64,000 nucleotides of DNA, from the NCBI GenBank assembly GCA_026119855.1, contig JAOWBW010000016.1:124001-188000 (forward strand), written 5' to 3'. Positions 11,638 to 23,108 of the stretch are shown in pieces. The position numbers were made by a program, and so were the translations under genes. The first letter of the stretch is position 1. Each line of letters starts with the position of its first letter. The notes beneath the pieces were generated by a model, which saw only the letters and a program-made list of their open reading frames with translations, searched no databases and had not been told where the DNA came from. The DNA comes from Campanula takesimana. Its lineage: Eukaryota > Streptophyta > Magnoliopsida > Asterales > Campanulaceae.

Positions 11638-14600
11638 ATGTCAACTCCCGCTTTGGCTTCAGCCTCTGCTCCTCCTGCCAGTGCCGCCGAGCTCAACACT
11701 GAGGCTACTCTCAATGGTATTCCCCCAAGCCTCCAGAAATTCCTCGCCGGTCTCGAAGCCAAGATCAGGAATCTCGAGGAAAGCAACAAGATGTTGGAAG
11801 ACCAGAACCAACAGTTGAAGGGTCACATTCAACAAAAGGGGACTAAACTGGTGCCCGATGGGGAGAATTTCATTTATGTCGAGGATGAAGAGGTCAATAC
11901 CAACTGTCCCCCCAACACCAATGCTACTGCCTTCCCATTCCCAAGCTACCGCAATGTTCCACCTCCTTCTCTCTACACCCAACAAGATTTCACTACCATG
12001 AGCAAGAACAAGGCTGTCTATGAACCTTCCCCTGAACTGCTTGGTGGCTACCTCTCCGCTAGCAAACTACCCGCACCCTCGTTGCCTCTGAGTATTGGGA
12101 TGGCCGCTGCTACTGCTTCCACTACTCCTCCCGTCATTCTGTCAGAAACTATCCCCGACATCTCCAATCACCCTGTGGTTATGGCCATGCAAGAGCAAAT
12201 GCGAAAGTTGATCGAGACCGTGGATAAGCAAAGTGCACCGACTACCAAGACAATCAACCCTAGCCAAGTAGGGGCTCTCCCCAAGGATTTCAAGATGCCT
12301 AAGGTGGTAATGTTTCATGGTGACTCGTGTCCTAAGACTCATTTGGATAGTTATGTGTTGGCCATGAGGGCTCGTGACTGCACCAACGAACAAATGGCTC
12401 GCGTATTTCATAGCACTTTGGATGGTATAGCTCTGCGTTGGTTCTTGGGGCTAGAACCAAGCGAGAGGCAAACGTGGGATCAAATCAGCGCCATTTTCTG
12501 TGAGAAATATCAAGCTAACTTGGATTGGCATGTGAATCGAACGGATCTTGAGAACACTATGCAAAAGCCCGGCGAGGCTATTTATGATTTTTACAAGAGG
12601 TGGAACCATCGGTTGTGTGAGGTCCAATACCCACCAAAGGCGAAGGAACAGAAACAGATTTTCTACAAATGCTTGCTACCGGAGATGAAAGCAGCTATAG
12701 GTAATGGTTACTTCCCTGATTTGCGGGAAATGGTTGACGCCGGAGTAAGGTACGAAGCAGGGTTCACTGGGATTGTGCCGCCAAAGGAAAGTCCAAAGAC
12801 CAACAACAACAACTCCTTCCGCTACAAGGCTCCTACTGCGCCTGCGCCTCCTAGGGGTGGAAAGGAGGCCGTCGGCCAAGTGAATATGGTCCAGAAAGAG
12901 GTCCCGCTAGATGTCCAAGCCGTAACAAGGAATGGGGCTCCACAACAGAGAGAGCATTTTGATGATTTTGGTATGCCCATGGGGAAGGTCTTTGACGTGT
13001 TAGTCAAGAGAGGTCTTATCAAGCCTTTAGAAAATTACCAACCCGCCTACCCAAGAAGTGATTTGGACGCCTCCAAGTTCTGCAAGTATCACAAGCACAT
13101 CGGGCACACAACGGATGGTTGTATTCAATTGAAGCACGTAGTACAAGGGTTGATCAATGACAAGAAGATTGAGAAGCCGAAAGGTCCTAATGTGGTGAAT
13201 AACCCTCTTCCCAACAATGGGGGTGGGGTGAATATGGTGCAAACATGCGAGATTAGTATCCTAGAGCTCATGGATGCCCTTGACAATATAGGGCTCACGA
13301 TGGTGGATATCTTCATGGCATTGGTGACGCTAGAAATGCTCGAACCATTAGAAGGACACCTTCCCCGCCTTGGTTGCGATTTGTCGAAGTTTTGCCACTA
13401 CCACAAGTGCACCGGTCACACTACCGAAGAATGCTTTGAACTCAAGAAGGCCGTGCAAGAGCTCATCCACAAGGGAGTTATCGAAGACCCTAGATATTAT
13501 GTAGCTAGAAATGTACTCATGGTAGAACTTAGTGGGATCACTGATCCGGCCGAGCCTGTTGTGGCGGACTGTGATGAGATGGGTTGTATTTCAATGACTA
13601 ATAATAAAGAATCTTCTTGCTACTTGTTGTCTTTAGAAGAACTAGTGAGTGAAGTCGAATCCCTAGAGGAAGAGAGTCCCAAACCCTCTCAACCCCTTTC
13701 TTGGGCCGAAATCTTCGAGGAGGCCGAAAAGACCGAAGTTTCGCCCCCTTGTCATGACTCTCCATTGTCTTTGGAGGAGCTACGTGCAGAAGTTTGTCTC
13801 CTTACAAGATCTGGTCAAGTGTACCAATCCGACCCGAAGGGTGCAAAGAAAGTCTTTGGGAAGGAACCCGAGCAAGCCGACCTAGACAAAGAAGACCCTA
13901 TCCTCACTCAACTCAAACAAACCCAAGCCCATATTTCACTATGGTCCCTACTCACCTCCTCCCTAGCCCATCGCCTCATGCTCGAGCAAAACCTCGCCGC
14001 CACCATGGTACCATCCACTATTACCCCGGAAGACGTCACCCACATGATTGGTAATATCCACTACGGAAACATCATCACTTTCTCGGAGCTAGACAAGCCA
14101 GCGTTCGGAGTTGATCATAATGAGCCTTTATACATCACTGTCGAGGTAAATGGCAAGAAAATCCCCCGTGTATTCATTGATAATGGTTCTGCAATTAATA
14201 TCCTGCCTTCAAGGATGATGGATGTGGTTGGCATTCATGGTGTTGATTTACGCCCATCCAAGCAAACCATCAAAGCTTATGACTCTACATGCCGCGCCGT
14301 GATAGGCGAAGTCACCTTGCGCATTACCATCGGAACAAAGATCCTGCCAACCGATTTCCACGTCATCGACATCCCCGCAACCTTCTCACTCCTCCTCGGC
14401 CGGCCATGGTTACATCAGTCGGGCGCTGTCCCATCTTCCCTGCACCAGTGTGTGAAGTTTCAATCTGGTAATGAAGTGACCATCATCTACAGCGATCTCG
14501 TAACTGCCCAAGGGACGGACACCAAGGGCGTTCCTGTCTTACAGATTCAACATGGGGAAGAGAGCCGACTCTTCAACGGCTTTGAAATAGTCGCTCAAGC

Positions 14601-15060
14601 ACAGATCTGCACCATCGACCTCACCAAAACAACGGATAAAGTGGCACCTGTTGTCAAGATACTGCGTAATATGGGCTTCATACCGGGGCTGGGGCTAGGT
14701 AAGAACTTGCAAGGCCCCACAGAATTGGTTGAAGAGGTTGATCATCGAGGGTTGTTCGGTCTAGGATACACCCTTACTCTTGAAGACAAGATGGAGCAAC
14801 AAAGGATGGATTTGCTTAAAAGGATGAAGCTTCCCTACAAAAAGCCTGAAATGCGGCCATACCGCCTGTCCCTGAATAGCTACTTCGTCAGGGAAGGCGA
14901 GGAGTTTTCGTGTTTTGAGTTCGCAGAGCCATGGATTGACCACACCGGAAAGTTGCAGAAAGGGTTCGAGTTAGAACCATCAGGCATGAGTACTCCACCA
15001 AGGTTGCAGATGACTTGGCAGATCAACTTGAAGCCGCAACCCTTGACAAGCCAGCAATAG
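11638..15060 (+). CDS. gag: Tat gag-protease polyprotein with G-patch
   Basis: 1140 codons without a stop from the first in-frame ATG; the frame is open from 11503 but only via non-ATG codons. In order: a coiled coil (about residues 40-65, leucine/lysine/glutamine-rich), the retrotransposon gag domain (about 217-385), two C-x2-H-x4-H-x4-C-type knuckles (FCKYHKHIGHTTDGC at about 480, FCHYHKCTGHTTEEC at about 584), the aspartic protease motif FIDNGSAINILP (about 844, DNG in place of the usual DTG/DSG), and a G-patch-like segment (MGFIPGLGLGKNLQG, about 1010). Gag forms the particle, the protease matures it, and the G-patch probably binds nucleic acid. The stop overlaps the pol frame by 46 bases in the -1 frame. 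The doubled knuckle looks like an internal duplication. No inactivating break is visible. Confidence 0.88.
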   Translation: MSTPALASASAPPASAAELNTEATLNGIPPSLQKFLAGLEAKIRNLEESNKMLEDQNQQLKGHIQQKGTKLVPDGENFIYVEDEEVNTNCPPNTNATAFPFPSYRNVPPPSLYTQQDFTTMSKNKAVYEPSPELLGGYLSASKLPAPSLPLSIGMAAATASTTPPVILSETIPDISNHPVVMAMQEQMRKLIETVDKQSAPTTKTINPSQVGALPKDFKMPKVVMFHGDSCPKTHLDSYVLAMRARDCTNEQMARVFHSTLDGIALRWFLGLEPSERQTWDQISAIFCEKYQANLDWHVNRTDLENTMQKPGEAIYDFYKRWNHRLCEVQYPPKAKEQKQIFYKCLLPEMKAAIGNGYFPDLREMVDAGVRYEAGFTGIVPPKESPKTNNNNSFRYKAPTAPAPPRGGKEAVGQVNMVQKEVPLDVQAVTRNGAPQQREHFDDFGMPMGKVFDVLVKRGLIKPLENYQPAYPRSDLDASKFCKYHKHIGHTTDGCIQLKHVVQGLINDKKIEKPKGPNVVNNPLPNNGGGVNMVQTCEISILELMDALDNIGLTMVDIFMALVTLEMLEPLEGHLPRLGCDLSKFCHYHKCTGHTTEECFELKKAVQELIHKGVIEDPRYYVARNVLMVELSGITDPAEPVVADCDEMGCISMTNNKESSCYLLSLEELVSEVESLEEESPKPSQPLSWAEIFEEAEKTEVSPPCHDSPLSLEELRAEVCLLTRSGQVYQSDPKGAKKVFGKEPEQADLDKEDPILTQLKQTQAHISLWSLLTSSLAHRLMLEQNLAATMVPSTITPEDVTHMIGNIHYGNIITFSELDKPAFGVDHNEPLYITVEVNGKKIPRVFIDNGSAINILPSRMMDVVGIHGVDLRPSKQTIKAYDSTCRAVIGEVTLRITIGTKILPTDFHVIDIPATFSLLLGRPWLHQSGAVPSSLHQCVKFQSGNEVTIIYSDLVTAQGTDTKGVPVLQIQHGEESRLFNGFEIVAQAQICTIDLTKTTDKVAPVVKILRNMGFIPGLGLGKNLQGPTELVEEVDHRGLFGLGYTLTLEDKMEQQRMDLLKRMKLPYKKPEMRPYRLSLNSYFVREGEEFSCFEFAEPWIDHTGKLQKGFELEPSGMSTPPRLQMTWQINLKPQPLTSQQ

Positions 15061-17938
15061 AAGCCGCAGAAACTCCAAGTTTGACTGAGACGTGGGACGG
15101 CCAATATCTGCTTCAACATATGGGTAATTTGGGGCTGCACGAAGACATAGTTGCCGTCATTGGAGATGATTCTGAGGATAAGGTGGACCCAAGGACATTG
15201 GTGGTACCCATGGGGGACAAGCTCAAGAATTGGTGCATCATTGGGGGACCTATGGCTACTCCGGAATTTATGATGGGAACACTGGGGCTTACTCCTTCTC
15301 CTGTCGCCACTCCTGCAGCATCTCCTGTCACTCACCCAAAATCCCCGTCCCCAGAGTCTAGTGTTTTACATTTTGAATTTGAGTCTTCCTCTAAGTCTGA
15401 CGACCTTACGTCTGAAGACTATGATCTTGTTGCAAACGCTATTTTCCCTTTTGCCATGAATGAAACCCTCGACCTTTCCGAGTATCCCTCCATAGTCACT
15501 CTTTTAACTAATAAATTGGCTAATAATCAAACTAATGATATACACTTAGTTAATAACGATTCATTAGAAGAGGCAGACACAGACACATTAAATGATGAAT
15601 ACATTAAAGAGATCTCAGAACAGGTTATTAATCAAAAGGAATCTCGAGCCCAAGCTGCCGATGAGGTGTTAACATGCGTGAATTTGGGAACCGAAGCCGA
15701 GCCTAAGGAAACGCAGATTGGGAGTTTCTTCAGCGGAGCCGAAAGGGAAGCACTGATTGAGCTACTCAAAGAATATGTGGATGTGTTTGCATGGTCTTAT
15801 AAGGACATGCCGGGGCCCAAAGATTCCCGGATTGAGAATGCAGTGTACTTTGTCAGCCGAAAGTTACAAGGTAGCGAGCTCAATTACTCCGCGCTCGAGA
15901 AGACCTGCGTAGGCCTAGTATGGGTGGTGACGAAGCTTAAGCACTACATGGTATCCCATCCGATCTTACTAGTCTCGAAAATGGATCCTATCAAGTACCT
16001 GTTTGATAAACCCTCCTTGTCTATGAGACTCGCTAAATGGTCAGTGTTCTTGGGAGAGTTCGACATTACTTATGTACCGAGGAAAGCAATCAAGGGGAGG
16101 GCAATGGCCGATCAGCTCGCAGACTCTCCAAGCACCGAGACAAGAGGATCCGACCCCGAGTTCCCGGACGACGACATTTTTGCAATTGAGGTCGCAGAAA
16201 GGTGGCAATTATTCTTTGACGGAGCTGCAAACAAACGAGGGAATGGAATCGGACTCCTACTTATTGATCCCAAAGATGAGCACACTCCCATAGCCATCAA
16301 GCTGAACTTTTCAGCAACCAACAACGCCGCCGAGTATGAGGCGTGTATAGCCAGATTGGAGGCCGCCCTAGAACGCAACGTGAAAGAGTTAGAAGTGTAT
16401 GGAGACTCTGCTTTGATTATTAACCAAACGGCGAAGAAATGGAAAACTATTGATCCTTGCCTGCAGCGGTACCAAGGTTACATGGATGAGTTGATAGCAC
16501 AGTTCAAAGAGGTTACCTTCCACTTCCTGCCGCGAGACAGAAATAGGTTCGCGGATGCCCTAACTACATTGGCCTCCTTAGTTGAAATTCCAGAGGGAAG
16601 GTCCGTGAAACCATTCAGGGTTGGACGAAGAGAGAACCCCGCCTATTGCTGTGAAATCTAGATCAATGCCGAGGTAAACGGAGATCAATGGTACGCCCAA
16701 ATCTACAAATTCCTTAAGCACGGAGAGATGTCCTTTGACGGAGATGTGAAGGCCAAGAGTCTGCAAGCACTCAAAAGGTTGACGGGGCAGTTTGTGCTGT
16801 TAGACGATACTTTGTACAAGAGGCATTACGATGGTCTGTTGCTCTTATGTGTCGACAACAAGAAAGCTGAAGCAATAATGGAAGAAGTACACAACGGGTT
16901 GTGCGGACCCCACATGAATGCAAGGATGCTTAGACACAAGATCACTCGGCTGGGCTATTATTGGATTACCATGGAGACAGACTGTATTCAATGGGTTCGA
17001 TGGTGTCACAAGTGCCAAGTATGCTCCAACCTCAACCGCATCCCCCCACACGAATTGTATAGTTCCACCACGCCTTGGCCATTCGCCATGTGGGGTATAG
17101 ACATTATTGGGAAGATCTCGCCGGCCGGTAGTAATGGTCATGAATTCGTCCTCATCGCGGTCGACTACTTCACAAAGTGGGTCGAAGCTCAGTCTTACAA
17201 GGTGCTGAATTCCAAGAAGGTAGCGCAGTTTATCAAAGAGAACATTATGTGTCGGTATGGGGTTCCTAACCTCATTATATCAGATAATGGCAGTCATTTC
17301 GAAGCCGAGTGTGCTCGCTTGCTTGTAGAATTCAAGATCGAACGAAAGAAATCTTCCCCATACTATCCACAGACTAACGGCGCAGTTGAGGCGGCCAACA
17401 AGACGATAGAGCAGATAATTCGCAAGATGGCTTCGCAAGGGCGGGATTGGCCCGAGAAGTTACCATTAGCACTTTGGGGGTACAGAACGTCAGTCCGCAC
17501 CGCTACTGGAGAGACCCCTTACGCTTTGACATACGGCATGGAGGCAGTGCTCCCTATTGAGTTGGAGGTGCCATCTTTGAGGATCTTGCTCGAGAACCAA
17601 GTGAATGAGGTAGAATGGCTTCGTAGTCGCTATGATCAGTTGGCAACACTCGACGAACGCAGATTGAAGGCCATGGAACACATCCGGGCCTATCAAAGGA
17701 GAACGACAAAAGCCTTCAATAAAAAGGTCAAGCCTGTTGACATAAAGGAAGGAGACTTGGTGCTCAAAGAACGCTTACCCAACAAATTCAACCCCCTCGG
17801 GAAATGGGCCCCCACTTGAGTAGGGCCGTTTGTAGTACAGAAGATCTTCTCCGGAGGAGCAGTCAGAATGGCAGATTTGGATGGCAACCCGTTCAAGGAA
17901 CCAGTCAACCTCAGCAAGCTCAGACGCTACTATGACTA
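15015..17938 (+). pseudogene. pol: Tat pol: RT core deleted; dual RNase H and integrase
   Basis: The frame is -1 relative to gag. After an acidic linker it reaches the RT N-terminal region (EYVDVFAWSYKDMPG, about 15770-15815), then jumps at about 15815-15835 straight to the end of the RT-linked RNase H (NAVYFVSRKL). The palm with the YxDD catalytic motif is deleted. A second, acquired RNase H follows (about 16200-16590) with DGAANKRGNG, EYEAC, GDSALI and a late Asp (RNRFADAL); two RNase H domains are a Tat hallmark. An in-frame TAG lies at 16659-16661. Integrase follows: HHCC zinc site (about 16895-17030), core Asp in GIDIIG (17098), SDNGSHF (17282), Glu in NGAVEAAN (17385). A second in-frame TGA is at 17817-17819, and the C-terminus runs to 17938. 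Confidence 0.88.
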
Positions 17939-18441
17939 GACTCCCCCTCTTAAAAAAAAAAAATGTTTACTACGCAAAAAGAAGCCCGATAGACTGAAAA
18001 CCCGCAAAGGGCGGTCTATGCAAAATAAGGGTGCGTACAAAGCTCGCTAGATCGAAAACCCGCAAGGGCGGTCTAGGCAAAAGTTAGAGCATCCCCCTTC
18101 TATCTTCCCTTTCTTTAAAATCATTCTAGTCTGACTGGAGTGAACTACGGTGACCTGAGCCCCTTAGTCCTATTTGTAAAAGGGGAACGTAGGCAGCCTT
18201 TCAAAAGGTGCGGTCTAAAAAACAAATAAACATCCAAATCTTGTCAAGCAATAAAGATAGAAGTTGTATTTTCTGAAAGCAAAAACTTTTATTTCCATAG
18301 TCATTGCATGTTAACACTTATTCGATGAGTCTAAGCTTGACATACTTTTTGAATAAATAACCTATTATGAAATCGAAACTAAAACAAAGTAACTAAATTA
18401 AAAACAATGTGTTTGCAACAACTATGGAAGGATCCTCGGAA
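17939..18441. other. Spacer between pol and the antisense genes
   Basis: Holds two copies of a ~34-bp unit with a CCCGCAAAGGGCGG-type inverted core (about 17990-18085) and a CTACG...CGTAG inverted pair (about 18142-18193) matching those in the LTRs. The rest is AT-rich. It is convergent between sense pol and the antisense DUF7745-like gene, so it may hold 3' ends for both. Confidence 0.6.
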
Positions 18442-19869
18442 CTACTCTTTAGTGCCACTCGTGCCTTCGGTCCCTTTCTTCTTTCTTTGACCACGGCGAA
18501 CCTTCTTCTTGTTAGGGTTCTCACAAAACCTCCTCTCAAATTCACTAACCCCTTTTGCTTTGACACTAGGAGTCTCTCCATCCTTTCTCTTCCTTGAAGT
18601 CCCCGCTCCATCTCCATTAGCCATGCTCTGACTCCTCTTCCTCTCATAAGCCATCGCCTCCTTCATCCTCAACGAACAACTAGGAGCACAGGATGCCAAA
18701 ATAGTGCCCCTCAGGGTCTCTAGAGTCTACTCCGTTTGCCCAAGTCTCTCCATAAACCAATCCAAATACTCCCGTGATAGGTAGGTGTTGTTGGAGCGTG
18801 TGATGAGAGTCCTATGGCAAAAACCGGCCTCGCCCCACATTTGAGAAAGGAGAACCGAAGCGCTATCATCCAAATGAAGTATGCCGAAAGGAAAACGGGT
18901 CCTCTCCTCGTCCCAACCCTCGGGAATGGTTTGCACTAGACCGTATTGACAGAGTACTCTAGCAGGGTAGTAGAAAGTGGTCCCAGAAAATGACGGAAGT
19001 TTAATCACGTGCAATCCCACTTGCTTCTCCTTCACGGAATTAATGTGCCAATGGGGCACCACCCATTTGATGTCATCGGTCACCATCTCCGCCAAGTACC
19101 TCTCCCAACCCTTGAGAGTCATTCCCTCGAACCTCTCTTCCATACCTCTAATACGGTGCATCCATGGGGTCACCGCCGAAGAAACCGCTGGCTTGTTCAC
19201 TCGGAGCCTTTCTTGCAACCACATGGTCAAAAGTCTATCACTGCCGCACGGCATCCCGCCATAAACCGCAAGATGAGGAATCCCACAAATGAGCTCCCCA
19301 AGGATGGCCGGTACAATGTCATGTCCCGAACGAGCCGCATTCACCATGGTCAAACACCCCTCACTAGCACATCCGACTTCGGAAGGGAAAAGAATAGAAG
19401 CAAATAAACACAAGGCAAGATGGTCCAAAGAACGGTCCGAGGTCACATCCGCATGCATAAAGTGCCTTGGCATCCAAGAAAGGTCGACGTAGCCACCTCT
19501 AGCATACTTACCAAGGTCATCTGCGGGCACACCAAATGCTATCAACTTGTCATGCAAAGGAATAAAATCAAAGGGCAATGCAAGTGTACCCTTCCCTTCA
19601 CAACCGCAAAGCGCCTTGATGTCTTCATAAGTGGGTACCATCTCATTAAAAGAAAAGTTGAAAACATGAAGAGTGTCGTTCCAAAACTTCCCGCAAGCTT
19701 GCAAGAGGTTAGTGTTGGAGTTCATGTGCAAGAATGACCAAAGACACTTGATCCCATAGCGCTTCTCAAATTTCCTACGACAAGGACCGGATATCTTGGC
19801 AACCCACTTCTCCAAAGATGTTATGAAAGCTCCTTTTTCAAGTCTAGAAAGCCTTGCATTGTGATCCAT
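18442..19869 (-). pseudogene. Antisense DUF7745-like gene of the Tat element (one nonsense codon)
   Basis: The first sensible ATG is at 19869; the frame is open for 380 codons to a TAG at 18727-18729, then continues in the same frame for 94 more codons to 18442. The N-terminal half (RYGIKCLWSFLHMNS, then FWNDTLHVFNFSFNEMVPTYEDI) has the pattern of the plant DUF7745 / plant-mobile-like family found in many plant genomes next to retroelements; its biochemical role is unknown. The tail beyond the TAG is Lys/Arg-rich (KKKVRRGQRKKK), like a nuclear-localisation signal, which suggests the premature stop removes it. It lies antisense to gag-pol, as additional ORFs of Tat elements often do. The hairpin cluster at 20017-20174 lies 148-305 bp upstream. 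The family call rests on pattern recognition only. Confidence 0.65.
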
Positions 19870-20016
19870 GACAAAAGAAGAGCAAGTTGATGATTGGAAC
19901 TCAAAATTGATCAAAAGAGCTGGTGGTACGAAGTTGAATAGGACACAAACTCCCATTAAATACTACACAACTCCCGATTCTTGCCAGGAAAAGGAAAAAC
20001 GGAGGCGGCGCAGGAT

Positions 20017-20174
20017 TTGGCCACGCGGCCACATATGCCCTTGGCCCCGCGGCCGATATTGTCCTTGGCCAGGCGGCCAACTTCGTCCTAGGCCACGCGG
20101 CCAACATTGCTCCGGATCTTGCCATGGCTAGGCGGCCAACATTGCTCTGGGCCTCGCCATAGCCATGCGGCCAA
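20017..20174. promoter_or_regulatory. Hairpin motif cluster upstream of the DUF7745-like gene
   Basis: Six diverged copies of the 16-bp motif (TTGGCCACGCGGCCAC, TTGGCCCCGCGGCCGA, TTGGCCAGGCGGCCAA, AGGCCACGCGGCCAA, ATGGCTAGGCGGCCAA and a last one near 20160) at 24-35 bp spacing. They lie between the two antisense genes, upstream of the proximal one. Confidence 0.6.
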
Positions 20175-20439
20175 CATCGCTCCATGCAGAAATCCAGTTT
20201 GTTTCCTCCCACTCCGTGACGGATCCATACAACTACGTACCTACCCCCTTCCGTGGCTCATGCATTGTATAAAATTAGGAACATTTGTAAAATAACTAGT
20301 TTGCACAAGTAGGCTCCCACAATAAATTTACATTTTAGAAACATGATATACATACATGCATTTTATACATTGGTTCTATACATACATATCCCTCTGCTCT
20401 CTACTAGCTAACAGTGTAGGAAATAAAGATGGACCCCGC
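20175..20439. other. Spacer between the two antisense genes
   Basis: AT-rich towards 20439. It would contain the 3' end of the plant-mobile-domain gene. No terminator can be assigned. Confidence 0.4.
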
Positions 20440-22656
20440 CTAATCAGAATCTTCCTCCGTGGTGTCTCCACGCCGCGCTAAAGCCCGAGAGCTACCGACA
20501 CCCGAACTCCGTCCCCGGACCGCTCGACCACCAATGTGAGAAGAGCCCGCTCCGTTCGGAGACCGCTCACGACGCTGGGGTGACGCAACGTCGTCCCTCT
20601 GACAAGTACATGAATGGTACTCCTCCCTCAGTAAGCGCATCAACACGTTCTCCCGCCGAGCTGAACGGATATATGCCTCCCGAGTCACCTGAAAGGGAAG
20701 CCAAGGCAAATGATTACAATGCAGAAAGAAATAGATGTGTGCAAACATGACTAATACAAAGCACAAAGCCGTACCCCAGCGTCGGGTGGAGGAATGAATG
20801 TCTCCTCAACAAGATCGGCATCAGTCGGCTCCAAGCTAAGCTCCACCTCCCGGCCGCCCCTCATCACTCTCACGCTACTCGAGCGAAGGGGCATGTCAAC
20901 CAAAGGCCGACTCCGAACAACGTACCGGGCCGAGCTCGATCCCTCTCCCGATAGCATCCGAGCCCGAACCTGAGGGCTGATCAGCCGTGTCCGCACGTAG
21001 CCTGCATAGTCGTCACTCCCTCTGTAATGCTCTGCCGGAGTGGGAGCCAAGAAAGTCGCCAACCTCGCGGGACGGAGCATATCCCGAGGAGGGTCATAAG
21101 GAGCCCACGGTAACGCACCAGCCCTGTGCTGATGAACCACCCTCTCCCCAAGATACATGGCCTCCCCGGTGAGACCCACAAGCAGAACCCTAGAAGCGGT
21201 CAAATCCACTACATAGGGACCCACCGAAGCCTCATTGGCCGGGCTCCATGGGTAAAATCTGACCCCGATGGGCTCAGACATCGCGAACACCCTCCTAAGA
21301 TTAGCAGCATCCACCGTCTTCCTATCCCGGTTTCTGTGGGGAGGAGCCCTGTTGCCTTTACACCAGTATGACATGATGGGAACAACCTTGTTGGCACTCA
21401 TCACCAACTGAAAAGGGGCGACACCGAAGACCTCGTACACCCAGGCCTGTGCATATAATGAGAGAGACATTTCAGACCAAAGCGTGGAGCAGAAATCTCA
21501 ACAAGTGAAAAGAAGGGTAGTCAAGAGCGTACCTCAAAGGCGAACTGGAACCCGTCAAAGGCCGACGAGCTAGCTCTCGAGCAATGGTCCAAAGCCCGGT
21601 AAATCTCAGCCAAACCGGCTCCGCCCCAAGAAATCCCACCAACTTGGTCCAAATCCACAAAAGCCCCTAGCAGTGAGTACCGGCAAACAGTAGCCCCACT
21701 CGGAAATAAGATCTCTGAAAAGCTGTACCATAAGAACAGCCGGACCAAGCAATCTAAATCATATTCCCCCTACTAAAGGCCTCAATAGCCACCTCCACCA
21801 AGCGATTCACCTTCCCGGCCTCCACTCCATAACCCTTGACACCTCCTCCCAGGTCGGTGTCGACTCCCAGCAGAGCCTGTCTATAGTCCCGCCGCTCCGC
21901 CAAGCTCTCATCAAAAGGCAAAGGGGTACCAGTAAACCTCAACCCTGTGATGGCCGCGAAATCCGTCGGCGTGATGGTAATCTCTCCCCAACTGAAGTGG
22001 AAGGTATGGGTGGTATCCCACCAGAACTCCCGGCACACCTCTATCACCGCTGCCACCTTGAGGGTAGCCCCGACCATGCGGACACTGTCAAAGAATGGGC
22101 CAAAGCCCATAGCCTCGATCCGAGCACGCAAACCGCCCAGTCCCTCCGGCAGGGACGCCCACAGTTTGCCCACAGTCACTATGGACCCACGAGCCTTGAT
22201 CCTCTGCAGGTAAACACAGCACAGGTATGTTACCATTCTAGCAATTTACAATTCTAGCAATTTAAATTCTAGCATTTCATTATTCTAGCATTTCATATTA
22301 TGTGCATAGAACATACAAATGTGCAAGAAGGAGAGGAATGAAAATTCGAAATTTACCTCTCGCGTCTCCGAAAGCCCCATCGACCAATGACGCTCAGAGT
22401 CGATGTGAAAATCGTAATCTTGGTCGAACGTAGACCGCAGCAGATTATCGCGGTAATTCTGAGTCGCGGCTCGTGGTCTCAAACCGCCCCGTGGAATCAA
22501 GGGCGCCGCTTCAAAGCCCGCTCCTGGATCAACCCCGACATTTCCCGCGCCCTGAGCATAACCGTGCCCCTCTCCTTGTGGCTCTTGTTGTGGAATCATA
22601 TACCCACCTTGGCCCAGGAAATCCCTAAATAACGCCTCATTGATCCAATCTGCCAT
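20440..22656 (-). pseudogene. Antisense plant-mobile-domain gene, four exons, one frameshift
   Basis: The ATG at 22656 opens exon 1 (22656-22357, 100 codons). GT-AG introns separate exon 2 (22203-21533), exon 3 (21446-20775, 224 codons) and exon 4 (20688-20440, stop TAG); all three introns are phase 0 and each acceptor has a pyrimidine tract. Exon 2 carries the plant mobile domain signature (THTFHFSWGEITITPTDFAA, followed by GLRFTGTPL; compare PF10536). Exon 2 is 671 nt, one short of a multiple of three; the frame breaks at a run of five G near 21767-21771, so one lost base explains it. Exons 3-4 are Arg/Ser/Pro-rich. Plant mobile domains occur in Tat retroelements, MULEs and host MAIL-type proteins; the role is unclear. 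It is antisense to gag-pol, with hairpin copies upstream at 22842-22975. Confidence 0.75.
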
Positions 22657-22841
22657 AGCTTCGAGAAGTATGTGAAACGAAGTCTTCAAGATTATCAAAA
22701 TCCAAGCTTTCTCTCACTAAAAACCCAATTTCCTCTCTCTAACTCGTTAACAATGGAGGAAGGAAGAAGAAGAAAGAAGAAAAGAAGAAGAAAAGGGGAG
22801 GTGCCTGGTGATGTGACCAAGGAGTTAGCCCGTCGGCATCC

Positions 22842-22975
22842 TTGGCCACGCGGCCACTTTCGCCCTTGCAACCCCAGCCGTCAGATCAGCGATCCGTGTG
22901 AAAGAGATCTGACCATTCAGTAGTCTTGGCCACGCGGCCACTATTGCAGTTTAGTGTGTTTGGCCACGCGGCCAA
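22842..22975. promoter_or_regulatory. Hairpin motif cluster upstream of the plant-mobile-domain gene
   Basis: Three near-identical copies of TTGGCCACGCGGCCAA/C at 22842, 22926 and 22960, lying 186-319 bp upstream of the start at 22656 on the minus strand. Confidence 0.6.
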
Positions 22976-23108
22976 CCTTGTCCCTTCGGATAAAATTCCA
23001 CTTTTGTCCCTGATCTTTTCCCTTTAATTCATCTTAAATGCCCTTAGCGCAATTCTGACTGATATTCGTTACCTTTGGGTACGGAAAGCCCCTTAAAATT
23101 CCATTCTT

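Noticed and set aside
19009..19737. Plus-strand frames opposite the antisense genes
   Set aside because: They overlap each other in several frames, lack domains and are shadows of the minus-strand coding sequence.
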